NCBI GenBank assembly: GCA_031291055.1
Contig: JARLJU010000089.1
Location: 62,001-126,000, forward strand
DNA from: Rudaea sp.
GTDB lineage: Bacteria > Pseudomonadota > Gammaproteobacteria > Xanthomonadales > Rhodanobacteraceae
DNA: 64,000 bases
Direction: 5' to 3'
Shown here: positions 56,368 through 64,000 of the stretch, piece by piece
How the letters are laid out: the number at the start of each line of letters is the position of its first letter
Position numbering within the stretch: position 1 is the stretch's first letter
Program-made: the position numbers and the translations under genes
The notes under the pieces: generated by a model
What the model was told of the DNA's origin: nothing
Databases searched by the model: none
Seen by the model: the letters and a program-made list of their open reading frames with translations, nothing else

Positions 56368-58419
56368 TTACGCGCCGCCGAGCAGCGGTCGCCGCGGCAT
56401 GCCGCGCAGGCGCAGGCGGAATTCCACTCCGCTGCCGTCATCCAGATTGCGCGCGCTCGCATCGCCGCGATGCGCCTCGGCGATCAGGCGCACGACGTAC
56501 AGGCCCAGACCCAGATGCGGCGCATCGGCGCGGCCCGGAGTCGGCCCGACGGATTTGGCGGCCGCCGACGAACGCACACTGACCAGCGAATCGAACAGAC
56601 GATCCTGCATCGCCGGCGGCAGCAACGGGCCACTGTTGGCGACGGCAATTTCGGCGCCGTCGTCGCGCGCGGTCAAGCTGATGCGGATCCAGCCGTCTTC
56701 CGGTGTGAAGCTGCGCGCATTGTCGAACAGTTTGTCGAGTGCCTGCGCGATCAGTTCCGGCGCGCCGTGCATGAGCAGCGGTCCCGGCAGTTCGCTGTCG
56801 AGCCGGCGTGGTGCGATCAGCGGTCGATACGCCTCTGCGCAACCGCGCACGACGGCGGCGAGATCGAAATCCTCGCCTTCCGCAGCGGCGATGGCGCGTT
56901 CCATGCGACTGGCCTCGCTCATTGCCCGCACGATCGCGCCCAGGCGTTCGGCGCCGCCGCGCGCACGTACCAGGTACGGTTGTGCGGCCGTCGGCATCGC
57001 CTGATGATCCAGGTTGTCGAGCGAGGACTTGACGATCGCCAGCGGTGTTTGCAATTCGTGCGACAGTTTGCTCGCCAGCGTGCGCAGGTAGTCGGTGTAG
57101 GCGCCAACTTCGTCGAGCAGACGTGCGAAGCTCCGCGCCAGATCGCCGAGTTCGTCATGCGCGTCAAGCAAGGGCAGCGGGATGTCCATTTTTCCATTGC
57201 CATGCAGTGCGCGCTCGGCGGCGTTGCGCAGGCGGCGGATACGCAGGCTGAGGGCGCTGGCGAAAACGAACAGCATGCTGCCGGCGACGGCGAGGGCGAG
57301 AAGGCTCGCGCCGACCAGGCCGAGCAGGGCGCGGTTGGTCAATAGCGGCAACGCGTCGCCGGTTTGTTCCAGCAGCAGGGCGCCACGCACTTCGCCTTCA
57401 GACTTCATCGGCACGGCCGCGGCGAGTACGACCTGGTCGTCCGCGGTGGACGGATGCCAGGCGGTGGAGGCGACGCCCGACAGCGCCTGCCAGATTTCCG
57501 GCGAGGACAGGCGCGGCAGCGCCGTGGAAAAATCCTCGGCGCGCGTCAGTCCCGGTGCGATCAAGTGGCGATAGACCAGGCTCTCCAGCCAGCGCCGTCG
57601 CGAAGCGGATTCCGCCGTCGCACCTGCCAGCGTGCCGGTTTCGGCCACGACCCAGCCTTCGCCGCTGAGCAGGCGCGCGCGCATGCCTTCGGGAGCGAAC
57701 TGGCCGAGTTCCGCCGACAGTTCCGGCGACGGCATCAGCAAGGGCAGTGGCTCGGAAATTTCCGCGGCCGGCAGCGCCGCATCGAAGACGCTCAGGCCAA
57801 GCTTGTCGGGCATTTGTGCGCGCGGCAGGCGCAGTTCGACGCGGTAACCGCTGCCGTCCTCCTGCCAGACCCCGTCGAGCGTCGTCGGCAGCGCATTGTC
57901 GCTTGCGTCGGTGAGCGTCAGCGCATCGAACCGTCCCGGCGCCGCGCTCGCCAGCAGATAGCGTCGCGTCAGGGCTCCGCGCTCCAGGCTCAGGGTGAGA
58001 TGATCGCTGACCGCGGCTTGTGGATCGCTGGCATCCACACGCGTGCGCGTTGCATCGTGCACATCGGCAAACAGGTACAGCCAATGGCGGTCGGCACAAA
58101 GCAGCAAGGTGGCTTTGTGCGCATCATTCGGCGGGCCGGCGTTTTGCGCGTAGGCAGACAGCGCACCCCAGTCGTTTCCGTAGCCGTCGATCGTGATGCC
58201 GCCCGCGGGTGCGTCGTGAACATAAATGGCGGCGCCTACCGGCGGCAGCTGCGCATTCAGCGCACCGAGACTGCGCGCAAGCGCGCGCGCCGATGCGATC
58301 AGGGTCTGCTCCTGGCCCTGGCGCAGCAATTCCTCCATCTGCCGCACGAACAGCCAGCCCGCGAACGGCAACGCGAGCGTGGACAGGGCGATCATGAGGA
58401 GTTTGAAACGCAGTGACAT
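56368..58419 (-). CDS. Sensor histidine kinase of the dedicated-sortase-system type
   Basis: This 683-residue kinase has one N-terminal transmembrane helix (residues 5-24). A large periplasmic domain to about 370 includes a carbohydrate-binding-like segment (GGITIDGYGNDWGALS). A second transmembrane helix (about 372-395) and HAMP follow, then the HisKA H-box in LASKLSHELQTPLAIVKSSLDNL and an ATPase domain. The last has an altered N-box (DKLFDNARSFTP) and GLGLYVVRLIAEAHRGDAS. The layout and the partner resemble the proteobacterial dedicated sortase system kinase (TIGR03785, from memory). It is encoded 102 bp after the response-regulator gene. Confidence 0.82.
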   Translation of the reverse strand: MSLRFKLLMIALSTLALPFAGWLFVRQMEELLRQGQEQTLIASARALARSLGALNAQLPPVGAAIYVHDAPAGGITIDGYGNDWGALSAYAQNAGPPNDAHKATLLLCADRHWLYLFADVHDATRTRVDASDPQAAVSDHLTLSLERGALTRRYLLASAAPGRFDALTLTDASDNALPTTLDGVWQEDGSGYRVELRLPRAQMPDKLGLSVFDAALPAAEISEPLPLLMPSPELSAELGQFAPEGMRARLLSGEGWVVAETGTLAGATAESASRRRWLESLVYRHLIAPGLTRAEDFSTALPRLSSPEIWQALSGVASTAWHPSTADDQVVLAAAVPMKSEGEVRGALLLEQTGDALPLLTNRALLGLVGASLLALAVAGSMLFVFASALSLRIRRLRNAAERALHGNGKMDIPLPLLDAHDELGDLARSFARLLDEVGAYTDYLRTLASKLSHELQTPLAIVKSSLDNLDHQAMPTAAQPYLVRARGGAERLGAIVRAMSEASRMERAIAAAEGEDFDLAAVVRGCAEAYRPLIAPRRLDSELPGPLLMHGAPELIAQALDKLFDNARSFTPEDGWIRISLTARDDGAEIAVANSGPLLPPAMQDRLFDSLVSVRSSAAAKSVGPTPGRADAPHLGLGLYVVRLIAEAHRGDASARNLDDGSGVEFRLRLRGMPRRPLLGGA

Positions 58420-58421
58420 GG

Positions 58422-58521
58422 GGGTTGTCGGTTGTCAGTTTTTGGTTGTCGGTAAAAGCGGCCACGTTGCCGAGCTAAGGTTTTTTCCAACAGCCGGGAA
58501 CCGACAACCAACAACAATCCC
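58422..58521. repeat. Intergenic repeat cluster between the regulator and kinase genes
   Basis: This stretch holds three copies of GGTTGTC (58423, 58430 and 58444 regions) and an inverted partner, GGTTGTCGGT (58444-58453) with ACCGACAACC (58500-58509), around a 46-nt spacer. It sits between the response-regulator stop and the kinase ATG, where it could be a transcript-processing or attenuation structure, or simply a dispersed repeat. Confidence 0.5.
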
Positions 58522-59211
58522 CTACGGTTTCCACCGATACCCCGCGCCATGCACGGTTTCGATCGCATCGAAATTGGGATCGATGGCGATGAACTTCTTG
58601 CGTATGCGTTTGACATGCGATGTGATCGTGGCGTCGTCGACGACGACCTGCGCCTCGCGCATCAACTGGTCACGGTTCTTTACGTGTCCCGGGAAGCGCA
58701 CCAGCGTGTGCACCATCCAGAATTCGGTCACGGTCAACGGCACTTCGCTGCCGTTCCAGGTGATGCGCATGCGTTCGGATTCGAGCTTGAGCGGGCCGTG
58801 TTCGACCACGGTTTCCTTCGACGACGGTTTACTCAGCGCATCCAGACGCCGGAACAGCGCGCTGATGCGGGCGGCCAGATGGTGCAGGCTCACGTCCTTG
58901 GTCAGGTAGTCGTCGGCACCCAGGCGCAGGCCCGATATGACATCGAAATCCGAATCGCGTGCAGTCAGGAAGATGATTGGCAGCGTGGGCGATTTCGCAC
59001 GCAGTTCGCGGCACAGCTCGAAGCCGCCCTCGGGTTCGTCGCCGAGGCCGACATCGATGATGACCAGTTCGGGCAAGCGCAGGCCGAACGCGCGGCTGGC
59101 ATCGGGGCGCGAGCCGTAGCCGTGCACTTGATAGCCAATGCGCGTCAGTGCCTCGACGTAGTTGGCGCGGATGGCGGGTTCGTCCTCGACGATGGCGATG
59201 CTGCGGGCCAT
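58522..59211 (-). CDS. OmpR-type response regulator of the dedicated-sortase-system type
   Basis: This 229-residue regulator has a receiver domain (IAIVEDEPAIRANYVEAL, phospho-Asp in LVIIDVGLGDEPEGG, Lys in LGADDYLTKDVS). The C-terminal winged helix has LTVTEFWMVHTLVRFPGHVKNRDQLMREA and VDDATITSHVKRIRKKF, given as landmarks. The FWMVH/VKNRDQLM wording matches my memory of TIGR03787 regulators. It precedes the kinase gene on the same strand. The ATG at 59211 fixes the N-terminus; the frame is open to 59727. Confidence 0.87.
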   Translation of the reverse strand: MARSIAIVEDEPAIRANYVEALTRIGYQVHGYGSRPDASRAFGLRLPELVIIDVGLGDEPEGGFELCRELRAKSPTLPIIFLTARDSDFDVISGLRLGADDYLTKDVSLHHLAARISALFRRLDALSKPSSKETVVEHGPLKLESERMRITWNGSEVPLTVTEFWMVHTLVRFPGHVKNRDQLMREAQVVVDDATITSHVKRIRKKFIAIDPNFDAIETVHGAGYRWKP

Positions 59212-59461
59212 GGGGCAAGCCTTGCAAGGGATGATGCAACGAGCATACGGGGCTCGTGCGGACGGCACAATCGTCGCGGTGCAGATGCCACAACTTCGCC
59301 ACAACTTGTCGCCGCTGCGCCGCATTCGCGGCCGCAATGGCGCAGGCGCCGACGCGACTCTGACGCTGCGCCGATACCGCGCATGCCGAGTTCCAGGATT
59401 GCCCTGATCCCAGGCATCAACAATCTGCATCTGAGTGCCACCCTTGCACAAGGCCACCGCC

Positions 59462-59578
59462 ATGAAAACCGACCGCCCCGAAGCCAATGCCGAACTGACC
59501 CGCAGTTTCGAACCGTTGCGCATCGGCTTCGCCGTACTCGCCCTGCTGCTGGGTCTGATCGCCAGCTTGCGCTTCTGA
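59462..59578 (+). CDS. Small single-pass membrane protein (38 aa)
   Basis: The short frame ATG 59462 to TGA 59578 encodes a charged N-terminus (MKTDRPEANAELTRSFEPL) and one 15-residue hydrophobic helix (GFAVLALLLGLIASL). AAGG lies upstream but is weak. It starts 250 bp from the divergent response-regulator gene and is followed by another small gene after 26 bp. No homologue is recalled. Its composition is good for a real membrane microprotein, and the neighbourhood suggests possible regulation by the two-component pair. Confidence 0.45.
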   Translation: MKTDRPEANAELTRSFEPLRIGFAVLALLLGLIASLRF

Positions 59579-59604
59579 TGATGCGTGCAAACGAGGAGAG
59601 AAAG

Positions 59605-59772
59605 ATGGACGTCTACCTGCCTGCCGACTTCTACCGCCTGCGCGACAATCTGCACGATTGGCGCGATGCGCCAGCCGCTGACCCGGAACAATGGCTGGCG
59701 CCGCGGGAGAACTGCACTGCAATCCACGCGGTTTCCGATGCCTGCGCCGACCCGCTCTGGCGCGTGTTCTGA
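59605..59772 (+). CDS. Small soluble protein (55 aa)
   Basis: ATG 59605 is preceded by GAGGAGAGAAAG, one of the best ribosome binding sites in this region. The 55-residue product begins MDVYLPADFYRLRDNLHDW and ends ADPLWRVF, with two Cys and several Trp but no membrane segment. Family unknown. A strong terminator follows 76 bp downstream, so this and the 38-aa frame probably form a small rightward transcript. Confidence 0.55.
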   Translation: MDVYLPADFYRLRDNLHDWRDAPAADPEQWLAPRENCTAIHAVSDACADPLWRVF

Positions 59773-59847
59773 TTTGAACAGGGTGGCCAGGAATGTTCGC
59801 TTTTGACTTTCGCGATCAGTGACGATCGCCCCAGACAGTTTCCCTGA

Positions 59848-59908
59848 CCGCGCCGCGGGAGTCGAGCCCCTCCCCCAACCTCAGATGGCTCCCGCGGCGC
59901 GGGTTTTT
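59848..59908. terminator. Strong long-stem terminator
   Basis: A perfect 14-bp stem (CCGCGCCGCGGGAG at 59848-59861, pairing with 59889-59902) is followed by GTTTTT. It ends the small rightward transcript and reaches to the stop codon of rpe, so it may stop leftward transcripts less efficiently. Confidence 0.85.
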
Positions 59909-60575
59909 ATGCGGAAATGGCCTGCCGCATCGCGGCGATGACGGCGCGATAGTCCTTGTGGCCGAAAATCGCCGAGCCGGCGACGAAGGTATCGGCGCCG
60001 GCTTTGGCTATCTCGGCGATATTGTCCACTTTTACACCGCCGTCGATTTCCAGCCGGATGGCGCGGCCGCTGCGGTCGATGAGTTCGCGCGCGCGGCGCA
60101 ATTTTTCCAGCGCAGTGGGAATGAAGCTCTGGCCGCCGAAGCCGGGATTGACCGACATGATGAGGACGAGATCGAGCTTGTCGATCACGTAGTCCAGATA
60201 ATTGAGCGAGGTTGCCGGATTGAACACGAGGCCGGCCTTGCAGCCGCATTCATGGATAAGGCCGATCGTGCGGTCGATGTGTTCGCTCGCCTCGGGATGA
60301 AAGCTGATCAGGCTGGCGCCGGCCTTGGCGAAATCCGGAATGATCCGGTCCACCGGCTTGACCATCAGATGCACATCGATCGGTGCCGTCACGCCATGCT
60401 TGCGCAGCGCTTCGCAGACCAGTGGACCGATGGTCAGATTCGGCACGTAGTGGTTGTCCATCACGTCGAAATGGATCCAGTCCGCTCCGGCAGCGAGCAC
60501 GTTGCCGACTTCTTCGCCGAGCCTGGCGAAGTCCGCGGAAAGGATCGATGGCGCAATGGCGGCAGACTGCTTCAT
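59907..60575 (-). CDS. rpe: Ribulose-phosphate 3-epimerase
   Basis: This 222-residue TIM-barrel enzyme begins [23 protein letters not shown]. Metal and catalytic motifs are [22 protein letters not shown] and [16 protein letters not shown], followed by [11 protein letters not shown]. It interconverts ribulose-5-phosphate and xylulose-5-phosphate. Its end meets the long-stem terminator at 59848-59908. The djlA gene lies 36 bp upstream on the same strand, so both may come from one transcript. Confidence 0.95.
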   Translation of the reverse strand: MKQSAAIAPSILSADFARLGEEVGNVLAAGADWIHFDVMDNHYVPNLTIGPLVCEALRKHGVTAPIDVHLMVKPVDRIIPDFAKAGASLISFHPEASEHIDRTIGLIHECGCKAGLVFNPATSLNYLDYVIDKLDLVLIMSVNPGFGGQSFIPTALEKLRRARELIDRSGRAIRLEIDGGVKVDNIAEIAKAGADTFVAGSAIFGHKDYRAVIAAMRQAISA

Positions 60576-60611
60576 ATTGTTTCCGGCAAGCGGGACGCGA
60601 CAACAATCATC

Positions 60612-61394
60612 TTACTTGATGTGGCGCTCCGCGCGAATTCGCTCGTACGCCGTGTTGATTTCGCGTGCGCGCTCTTCGGCACGGCGCTTGAGTTCTTCCG
60701 GCACGTCGCCGAGCTTGTCCGGATGATGCTGGCTGATGAGCTTGCGATAGGCGCGCTTGATCTCGCTGTCGCCGGCGTTGCGCTCCAGGCCGAGCACGGC
60801 GTAAGGATCCTTGCCCGGCGCGTTCCCGTGCGGCGCCTGGCGCGACGAGTCGGGTCCGCTGCCGCGCGCGGCATAGGCATAGCCCTTCATCGCCGCGAGC
60901 GCCGCCAGTTCGCGCTCGTGCACGCCGAGCGCCCAGCACAGCTGGCGCACGATCGCGAGCTTGCCCGGCACCAGCGGTCCTTCCGCGTAGACGATGTCGA
61001 GCAGCATGTCGAGCAGCAGGTAAGCCAGGTCGCGCCGGCCATGACACCAGGCTTTCAGGTCGGCAATTGCCAGATGCACGGGAAAGCCGTCCTGCTTGCC
61101 GGCGGTAAAGCGCTCGATCGCGTTCGCGCGTTGCGCGGGGGTGAGCTGCATCCGCGTCATCAGGTTTTCGACGGCGGCGATTTCCTGTTCGGAGACGCGA
61201 CCGTCGGATTTGGCAATGGCGCCGGCCAGGCCGAACAGCGGTGCGATGAACGTTGCCGAAGCAGCGGGGCGCGGCGGCCGCATCGCGCCGCTATCCCAAA
61301 GATGGCCGATGGCCACGCCGATCAGGATGCCGAACGGATGACGAAACAGCAGGAATCCAATCAGGCCGCCGATCAGCTTGCCGAGAATGCTCAT
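60612..61394 (-). CDS. djlA: DnaJ-like membrane co-chaperone
   Basis: This 260-residue protein has an N-terminal membrane segment (residues 3-32), then a TerB-like helical domain ([24 protein letters not shown] at about 48-71). A C-terminal J-domain has [34 protein letters not shown], containing the HPDK tetrad. DjlA stimulates DnaK from the inner membrane. The ATG at 61394 overlaps the cytochrome stop (bases 61391-61394), so the two are translationally coupled. Confidence 0.93.
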   Translation of the reverse strand: MSILGKLIGGLIGFLLFRHPFGILIGVAIGHLWDSGAMRPPRPAASATFIAPLFGLAGAIAKSDGRVSEQEIAAVENLMTRMQLTPAQRANAIERFTAGKQDGFPVHLAIADLKAWCHGRRDLAYLLLDMLLDIVYAEGPLVPGKLAIVRQLCWALGVHERELAALAAMKGYAYAARGSGPDSSRQAPHGNAPGKDPYAVLGLERNAGDSEIKRAYRKLISQHHPDKLGDVPEELKRRAEERAREINTAYERIRAERHIK

Positions 61395-61714
61395 GGAAGG
61401 CGGGACTCGGCCGGCTGCTGGCCCGCATACCACTGCAGCACCTGGTCGAGTTCCGCGGCGTTGAGCATGCCGGCCGCCGCCCGCATGGCGGCCACATCGC
61501 GCGCGCCTGAGCGGTACTGGCTCAGTGCACTGCGCAGATACTCCAGATTCTGGCCGGCAAGGTTCGGAATGGTCTTGCCTGTCGCGATACCGAGTTCGCC
61601 GTGGCAGGCGGCGCACAGGCCGAGCCGCTGCGGAGGGGATTGCGCGCCCGCGGAAAATGCGATTCCGGCGCCGGCGATTGCAAGACTGATGGCGATCAAG
61701 GAGTGCATGTGCAT
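61391..61714 (-). CDS. Small exported c-type cytochrome
   Basis: This 107-residue protein has a signal peptide ([25 protein letters not shown]). One haem-binding CAACHGELG follows, with axial Met possibly in AMRAAAGML. This is the class of periplasmic electron-carrying cytochrome c553/c4-like monohaem proteins. The start may be at 61714 or 61708. It overlaps djlA by four bases and lies 103 bp from the divergent purC gene. Confidence 0.87.
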   Translation of the reverse strand: MHMHSLIAISLAIAGAGIAFSAGAQSPPQRLGLCAACHGELGIATGKTIPNLAGQNLEYLRSALSQYRSGARDVAAMRAAAGMLNAAELDQVLQWYAGQQPAESRLP

Positions 61715-61817
61715 GGGAAGAAGTGACCGGGCCGCGATTTTAGCAGCCCCGTCGAATCTACCGCCGGATTGCGCCACGCTCCCGGTAGAATGCGCGTCTG
61801 ATCCCGGAGCCCCTGCC

Positions 61818-62714
61818 GTGCCAACCACCCTGCTGCAATCCGATCTTCCCGGTCTCAACCTGATCCATCGCGGCAAGGTACGCGATGTCTACGCGTTGTC
61901 GGATCGCGAGTTGCTGATCGTCGCGACCGACCGCCTGAGCGCCTTCGACGTCGTGCTGCCGGACCCGATTCCGGGCAAGGGCGAGATGCTCTGCCAGATC
62001 TCGAATTTCTGGTTCGCCAGGACCGCGCATCTGCTCCGCAACCATCTGACCGGCGTGCCGGTTGCCGAGGTATTGCCACACGGCGTGGATGCGCGTTTGT
62101 ACACGACGCGCAGCGTGGTTGCCAGGCGCCTCAAGGCAGTCCCGATCGAGGCGATTGCGCGCGGTTACCTGATCGGCTCGGGCTGGAAGGATTACCAGGC
62201 CACCGGGGTGCTGTGCGGGATCAAGCTGCCGGAGGGTCTGCACCAGGCCGAGAAACTCCGCGAGCCGATCTTTACCCCGTCGACCAAGGCTGGCGCGGGA
62301 GCGCATGACGAGAACATCGGTTTCGACCGCGTGGTCGCCGCGATCGGCGGCGATTTGGCCGAACAGGTGCGCGACGCGACACTGAAGATATACGCGTTCG
62401 CCGCGAGCTACGCGGCCGAGCGCGGCATCCTCGTCGCCGACACCAAGTTTGAGTTCGGCACCGACGAGAACGGCAAACTCTACGTCATGGACGAAATGCT
62501 GACACCGGATTCCTCGCGCTTCTGGCCGGCCGACCAATACCGCGTCGGCATCAGCCCGCCGAGCTATGACAAGCAGTTCGTGCGCGATTACCTGGAAACG
62601 CTGGACTGGAACAAGACTGCGCCGGGGCCACGCCTTCCGGCGGCCGTGATCGCAGGCACGGCGGCCAAGTATGCCGAGGCGCTGCAGCGGCTGGCCGGAA
62701 TAGTGCTGGATTGA
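61818..62714 (+). CDS. purC: Phosphoribosylaminoimidazole-succinocarboxamide synthase
   Basis: This 298-residue enzyme joins CAIR and aspartate in purine synthesis. Landmarks are [59 protein letters not shown] and IFTPSTKA. The start is the GTG at 61818; no ATG is available in the right place, and the frame runs far upstream through other genes by chance. It is transcribed right, alone, with the DUF962 gene 37 bp downstream. Confidence 0.93.
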   Translation: MPTTLLQSDLPGLNLIHRGKVRDVYALSDRELLIVATDRLSAFDVVLPDPIPGKGEMLCQISNFWFARTAHLLRNHLTGVPVAEVLPHGVDARLYTTRSVVARRLKAVPIEAIARGYLIGSGWKDYQATGVLCGIKLPEGLHQAEKLREPIFTPSTKAGAGAHDENIGFDRVVAAIGGDLAEQVRDATLKIYAFAASYAAERGILVADTKFEFGTDENGKLYVMDEMLTPDSSRFWPADQYRVGISPPSYDKQFVRDYLETLDWNKTAPGPRLPAAVIAGTAAKYAEALQRLAGIVLD

Positions 62715-62751
62715 GCTAGACTGCGCCCGTGCAACCACGGGAGCAGCGTCC

Positions 62752-63252
62752 ATGAATGCGATTCCGACCGGGTCCTCCACCGATCAGCGCCGCGAAGTCG
62801 ATCGCTGGCTTGGCAACTACAGCGAAGACCATCGCAATTCCACAAATATACTGATTCACTGGATCTGTGTACCGCTGATTCTGTGGACGGTCGTTGCCTT
62901 GCTCTGGGTTCTGCCCGTGCCTGCGGCGCTCGGTCGTGCCGGGCTGTGGTCGGGCGTTGCCATGTTCCTGGCACTGACGTTCTATCTGCGCTTGTCGCGG
63001 CCGCTCGGCTTCGGCATGCTCATCGCGTTCGTCGCGCTCGGCCTGATCACCGAGGGCCTGTATCGAAGTCTCGGTCCGGGTACGTTGTTGTGGCTGGCAA
63101 TCGGCGTATTCGTGCTTGCCTGGATCGCGCAATTCGTCGGCCACAGGATCGAAGGCAAGAAGCCATCGTTCCTGACCGATCTGGCCTACCTGCTCATCGG
63201 TCCGGCGTGGATTGTGGCGAAGATCATGCGGCGGCTGGGCATCGCTTATTGA
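62752..63252 (+). CDS. Mpo1-like / DUF962 membrane protein
   Basis: This 166-residue inner-membrane protein has four to five hydrophobic helices. The DUF962 signature is RWLGNYSEDHRNSTNILIHWICVPLILW, a His-containing N-terminal segment, followed by a conserved AWIAQFVGHRIEGKKPSFLTDLAYLLIGPAW. Yeast Mpo1 of this family is an Fe-dependent dioxygenase that breaks down 2-hydroxy fatty acids, so a similar role is possible but unproven here. It follows purC by 37 bp. Confidence 0.85.
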   Translation: MNAIPTGSSTDQRREVDRWLGNYSEDHRNSTNILIHWICVPLILWTVVALLWVLPVPAALGRAGLWSGVAMFLALTFYLRLSRPLGFGMLIAFVALGLITEGLYRSLGPGTLLWLAIGVFVLAWIAQFVGHRIEGKKPSFLTDLAYLLIGPAWIVAKIMRRLGIAY

Positions 63253-63283
63253 ACGGCGGGATTTTCGCGCAGGGTTTCTTGTT

Positions 63284-63317
63284 TCGAAAAAAACAAGGCG
63301 CCGTTGCGGCGCCTTGT
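63284..63317 (-). terminator. Rho-independent terminator of the small membrane-protein gene
   Basis: A 10-bp stem (63293-63302 pairing with 63308-63317) is preceded on the plus strand by a run of A, which reads as the T-run of a leftward transcript. It lies 24 bp past the stop of the gene at 63341-63754. It may also help end the purC-DUF962 transcript from the other side. Confidence 0.8.
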
Positions 63318-63340
63318 GTCTTGCAAGTCAACATCTTGAC

Positions 63341-63754
63341 TCAATGCATCGACATCGTACCGAGCATGCCGATCAGCACGCTGCCGAAGACGAAGAACAG
63401 GATAACGCTGAGCACGATCTCGATAATGATCTGCACGAGGGTCACCAGGCAGGCCTTGCCAAAGCCCATCTGTGCACCGTCCGGCCGTTTCACAAGCGCG
63501 TTCAGGATGGCCGCATAGAGCACGAACACGATGACCAGCGACACCAGCGAGCTGAGGCCACCTGCTCCCAGCACCATGTTCAAGACATAACTGACAATGC
63601 CCGCGGCGATGGTCTCGACGATGGCCGCGACAAGCGCCATCAGGAATTTCGGCGTGAACCCGGCGACTATCCGCGTCGCCAGCATGATGATCAGTGCGCC
63701 GACCCCAAAGGCAACGGCCAGCATTACCAGCACATAAAGAATAGCTGTAACCAT
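63341..63754 (-). CDS. Small integral membrane protein of unknown function (137 aa)
   Basis: The protein begins MVTAILYVLVMLAVAFGVGAL and has about four hydrophobic helices, with a charged loop near KRPDGAQMGFGKACLVTL and ends GMLGTMSMH. The frame also opens at a TTG at 63787, but the ATG at 63754 starts directly before the first helix, so I chose it. Family not recognised. It has its own terminator downstream. Confidence 0.7.
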   Translation of the reverse strand: MVTAILYVLVMLAVAFGVGALIIMLATRIVAGFTPKFLMALVAAIVETIAAGIVSYVLNMVLGAGGLSSLVSLVIVFVLYAAILNALVKRPDGAQMGFGKACLVTLVQIIIEIVLSVILFFVFGSVLIGMLGTMSMH

Positions 63755-63939
63755 GATTTTTCCCCGACAGTGATTGTACGAATTCAAACTCGATTTGCAG
63801 CGCTTCCTGCGCGAGTGGCTCCTGCAACCTTCGGGCGAATCCCTGTCCCGCGTCCCTCCCGATTTCTGGGTCGTTGGAGCGTTCGATCGAAAGCAACCGT
63901 ACTAACGTTCTCAGCTACCCAAAGCGAACAGCGCCAAGC

Positions 63940-64000
63940 CTATGCCTTTTCCCGTGGCCGCAGCAACCAGCGGCACAGCGCCGGCAGGAACACGATCGCG
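63940..64000 (-). CDS. C-terminal end of a probable RND/MMPL-type membrane transporter (partial)
   Basis: The minus strand at the window edge reads AIVFLPALCRWLLRPREKA then TAG. A hydrophobic end FLPALC followed by a basic tail is typical of the last transmembrane helix of RND/MMPL exporters. Only 19 residues are visible, so the call is tentative. The rest of the gene lies beyond the window. Confidence 0.4.
   Translation of the reverse strand, partial: AIVFLPALCRWLLRPREKA

Noticed and set aside
59958..61817. Long N-terminal extension of purC (918-residue frame)
   Set aside because: It runs antisense to rpe, djlA and the cytochrome gene. PurC homology starts at the GTG at 61818.
1..64000. 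tRNA, rRNA, phage or insertion-sequence genes
   Set aside because: No cloverleaf, rRNA stretch, transposase or integrase was seen in genes or gaps, although a covariance-model scan was not possible.

Overview
The window is high-GC DNA from a gammaproteobacterium, most likely order Lysobacterales (Xanthomonadales), family Rhodanobacteraceae and close to Dokdonella. This rests on four things: a Clp-type (Xanthomonas CRP-like) regulator beside speD and trpGDC; a three-domain CGFS glutaredoxin/A-type/rhodanese protein; a homodimeric AceE and a MaeB-type malic enzyme; and secreted proteins ending in a short F(D/A)xGF tail that I associate with this lineage. The genus call is an inference from memory. 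I see no tRNA, rRNA, CRISPR array or intact insertion sequence. Coding density is high, and most long ORFs opposite real genes are GC-driven shadows.

Layout. 1-4.6 kb: the end of a secreted Ig-like protein with a strong terminator, then a leftward block (grxD fusion, LpxH-like phosphoesterase, SGNH hydrolase, alaA-like aminotransferase). 4.7-11.7 kb: a rightward block with rsgA, two tandem TPR-sulfotransferases, a QEGLA-motif (DUF1704) predicted metallopeptidase and an exported M20 peptidase. 11.7-19.7 kb: a secreted protein behind a candidate sigma-54 promoter, maeB, an exported cupin, aceE, and an mrr gene cut by one in-frame amber codon. 19.7-28.6 kb: a flavin oxidase, an MHS transporter, a lipocalin, a CocE-type hydrolase, an isochorismatase/GlxA-type regulator pair, DUF1203 and an exported MsrA. 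28.6-33.2 kb: BON and CsbD stress proteins, a secreted coiled-coil protein and a large glycosyltransferase carrying a SEC-C motif. 33.2-44.9 kb: dinB, an EamA transporter, thioredoxin-like and lipoprotein genes, an O-methyltransferase, PrxQ, a second CsbD protein, a DUF1501/DUF1800 pair, a GlcF-like Fe-S protein and coq7. 45-55.5 kb: an M13 peptidase, speD, clp and the trp genes.

The trp genes are split. trpE lies at 53983-55458 and trpGDC at 48976-51451, all on the minus strand. Between them sit a collagen-like secreted protein, an IPTL/PEP-CTERM-like anchored protein, and a lower-GC gene remnant running into a hairpin-rich probable repeat. This is the clearest accessory island. The 55.5-64 kb part holds a Sel1-like protein, a two-component pair resembling the proteobacterial dedicated sortase system regulators (no sortase in view), two small unannotated-type ORFs divergent from it, rpe, djlA, a cytochrome c, purC, an Mpo1/DUF962 protein, a small membrane protein and the tail of a probable transporter.

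Most genes are housekeeping: central carbon (aceE, maeB, rpe), amino acid and purine synthesis (trp, alaA, purC), polyamine (speD), quinone (coq7), ribosome assembly (rsgA), and redox or stress defence (grxD, msrA, prxQ, csbD, BON). The accessory interest lies in surface and secretion: C-terminal tags, collagen-like repeats, the sortase-type regulators, the sulfotransferases and the glycosyltransferase.
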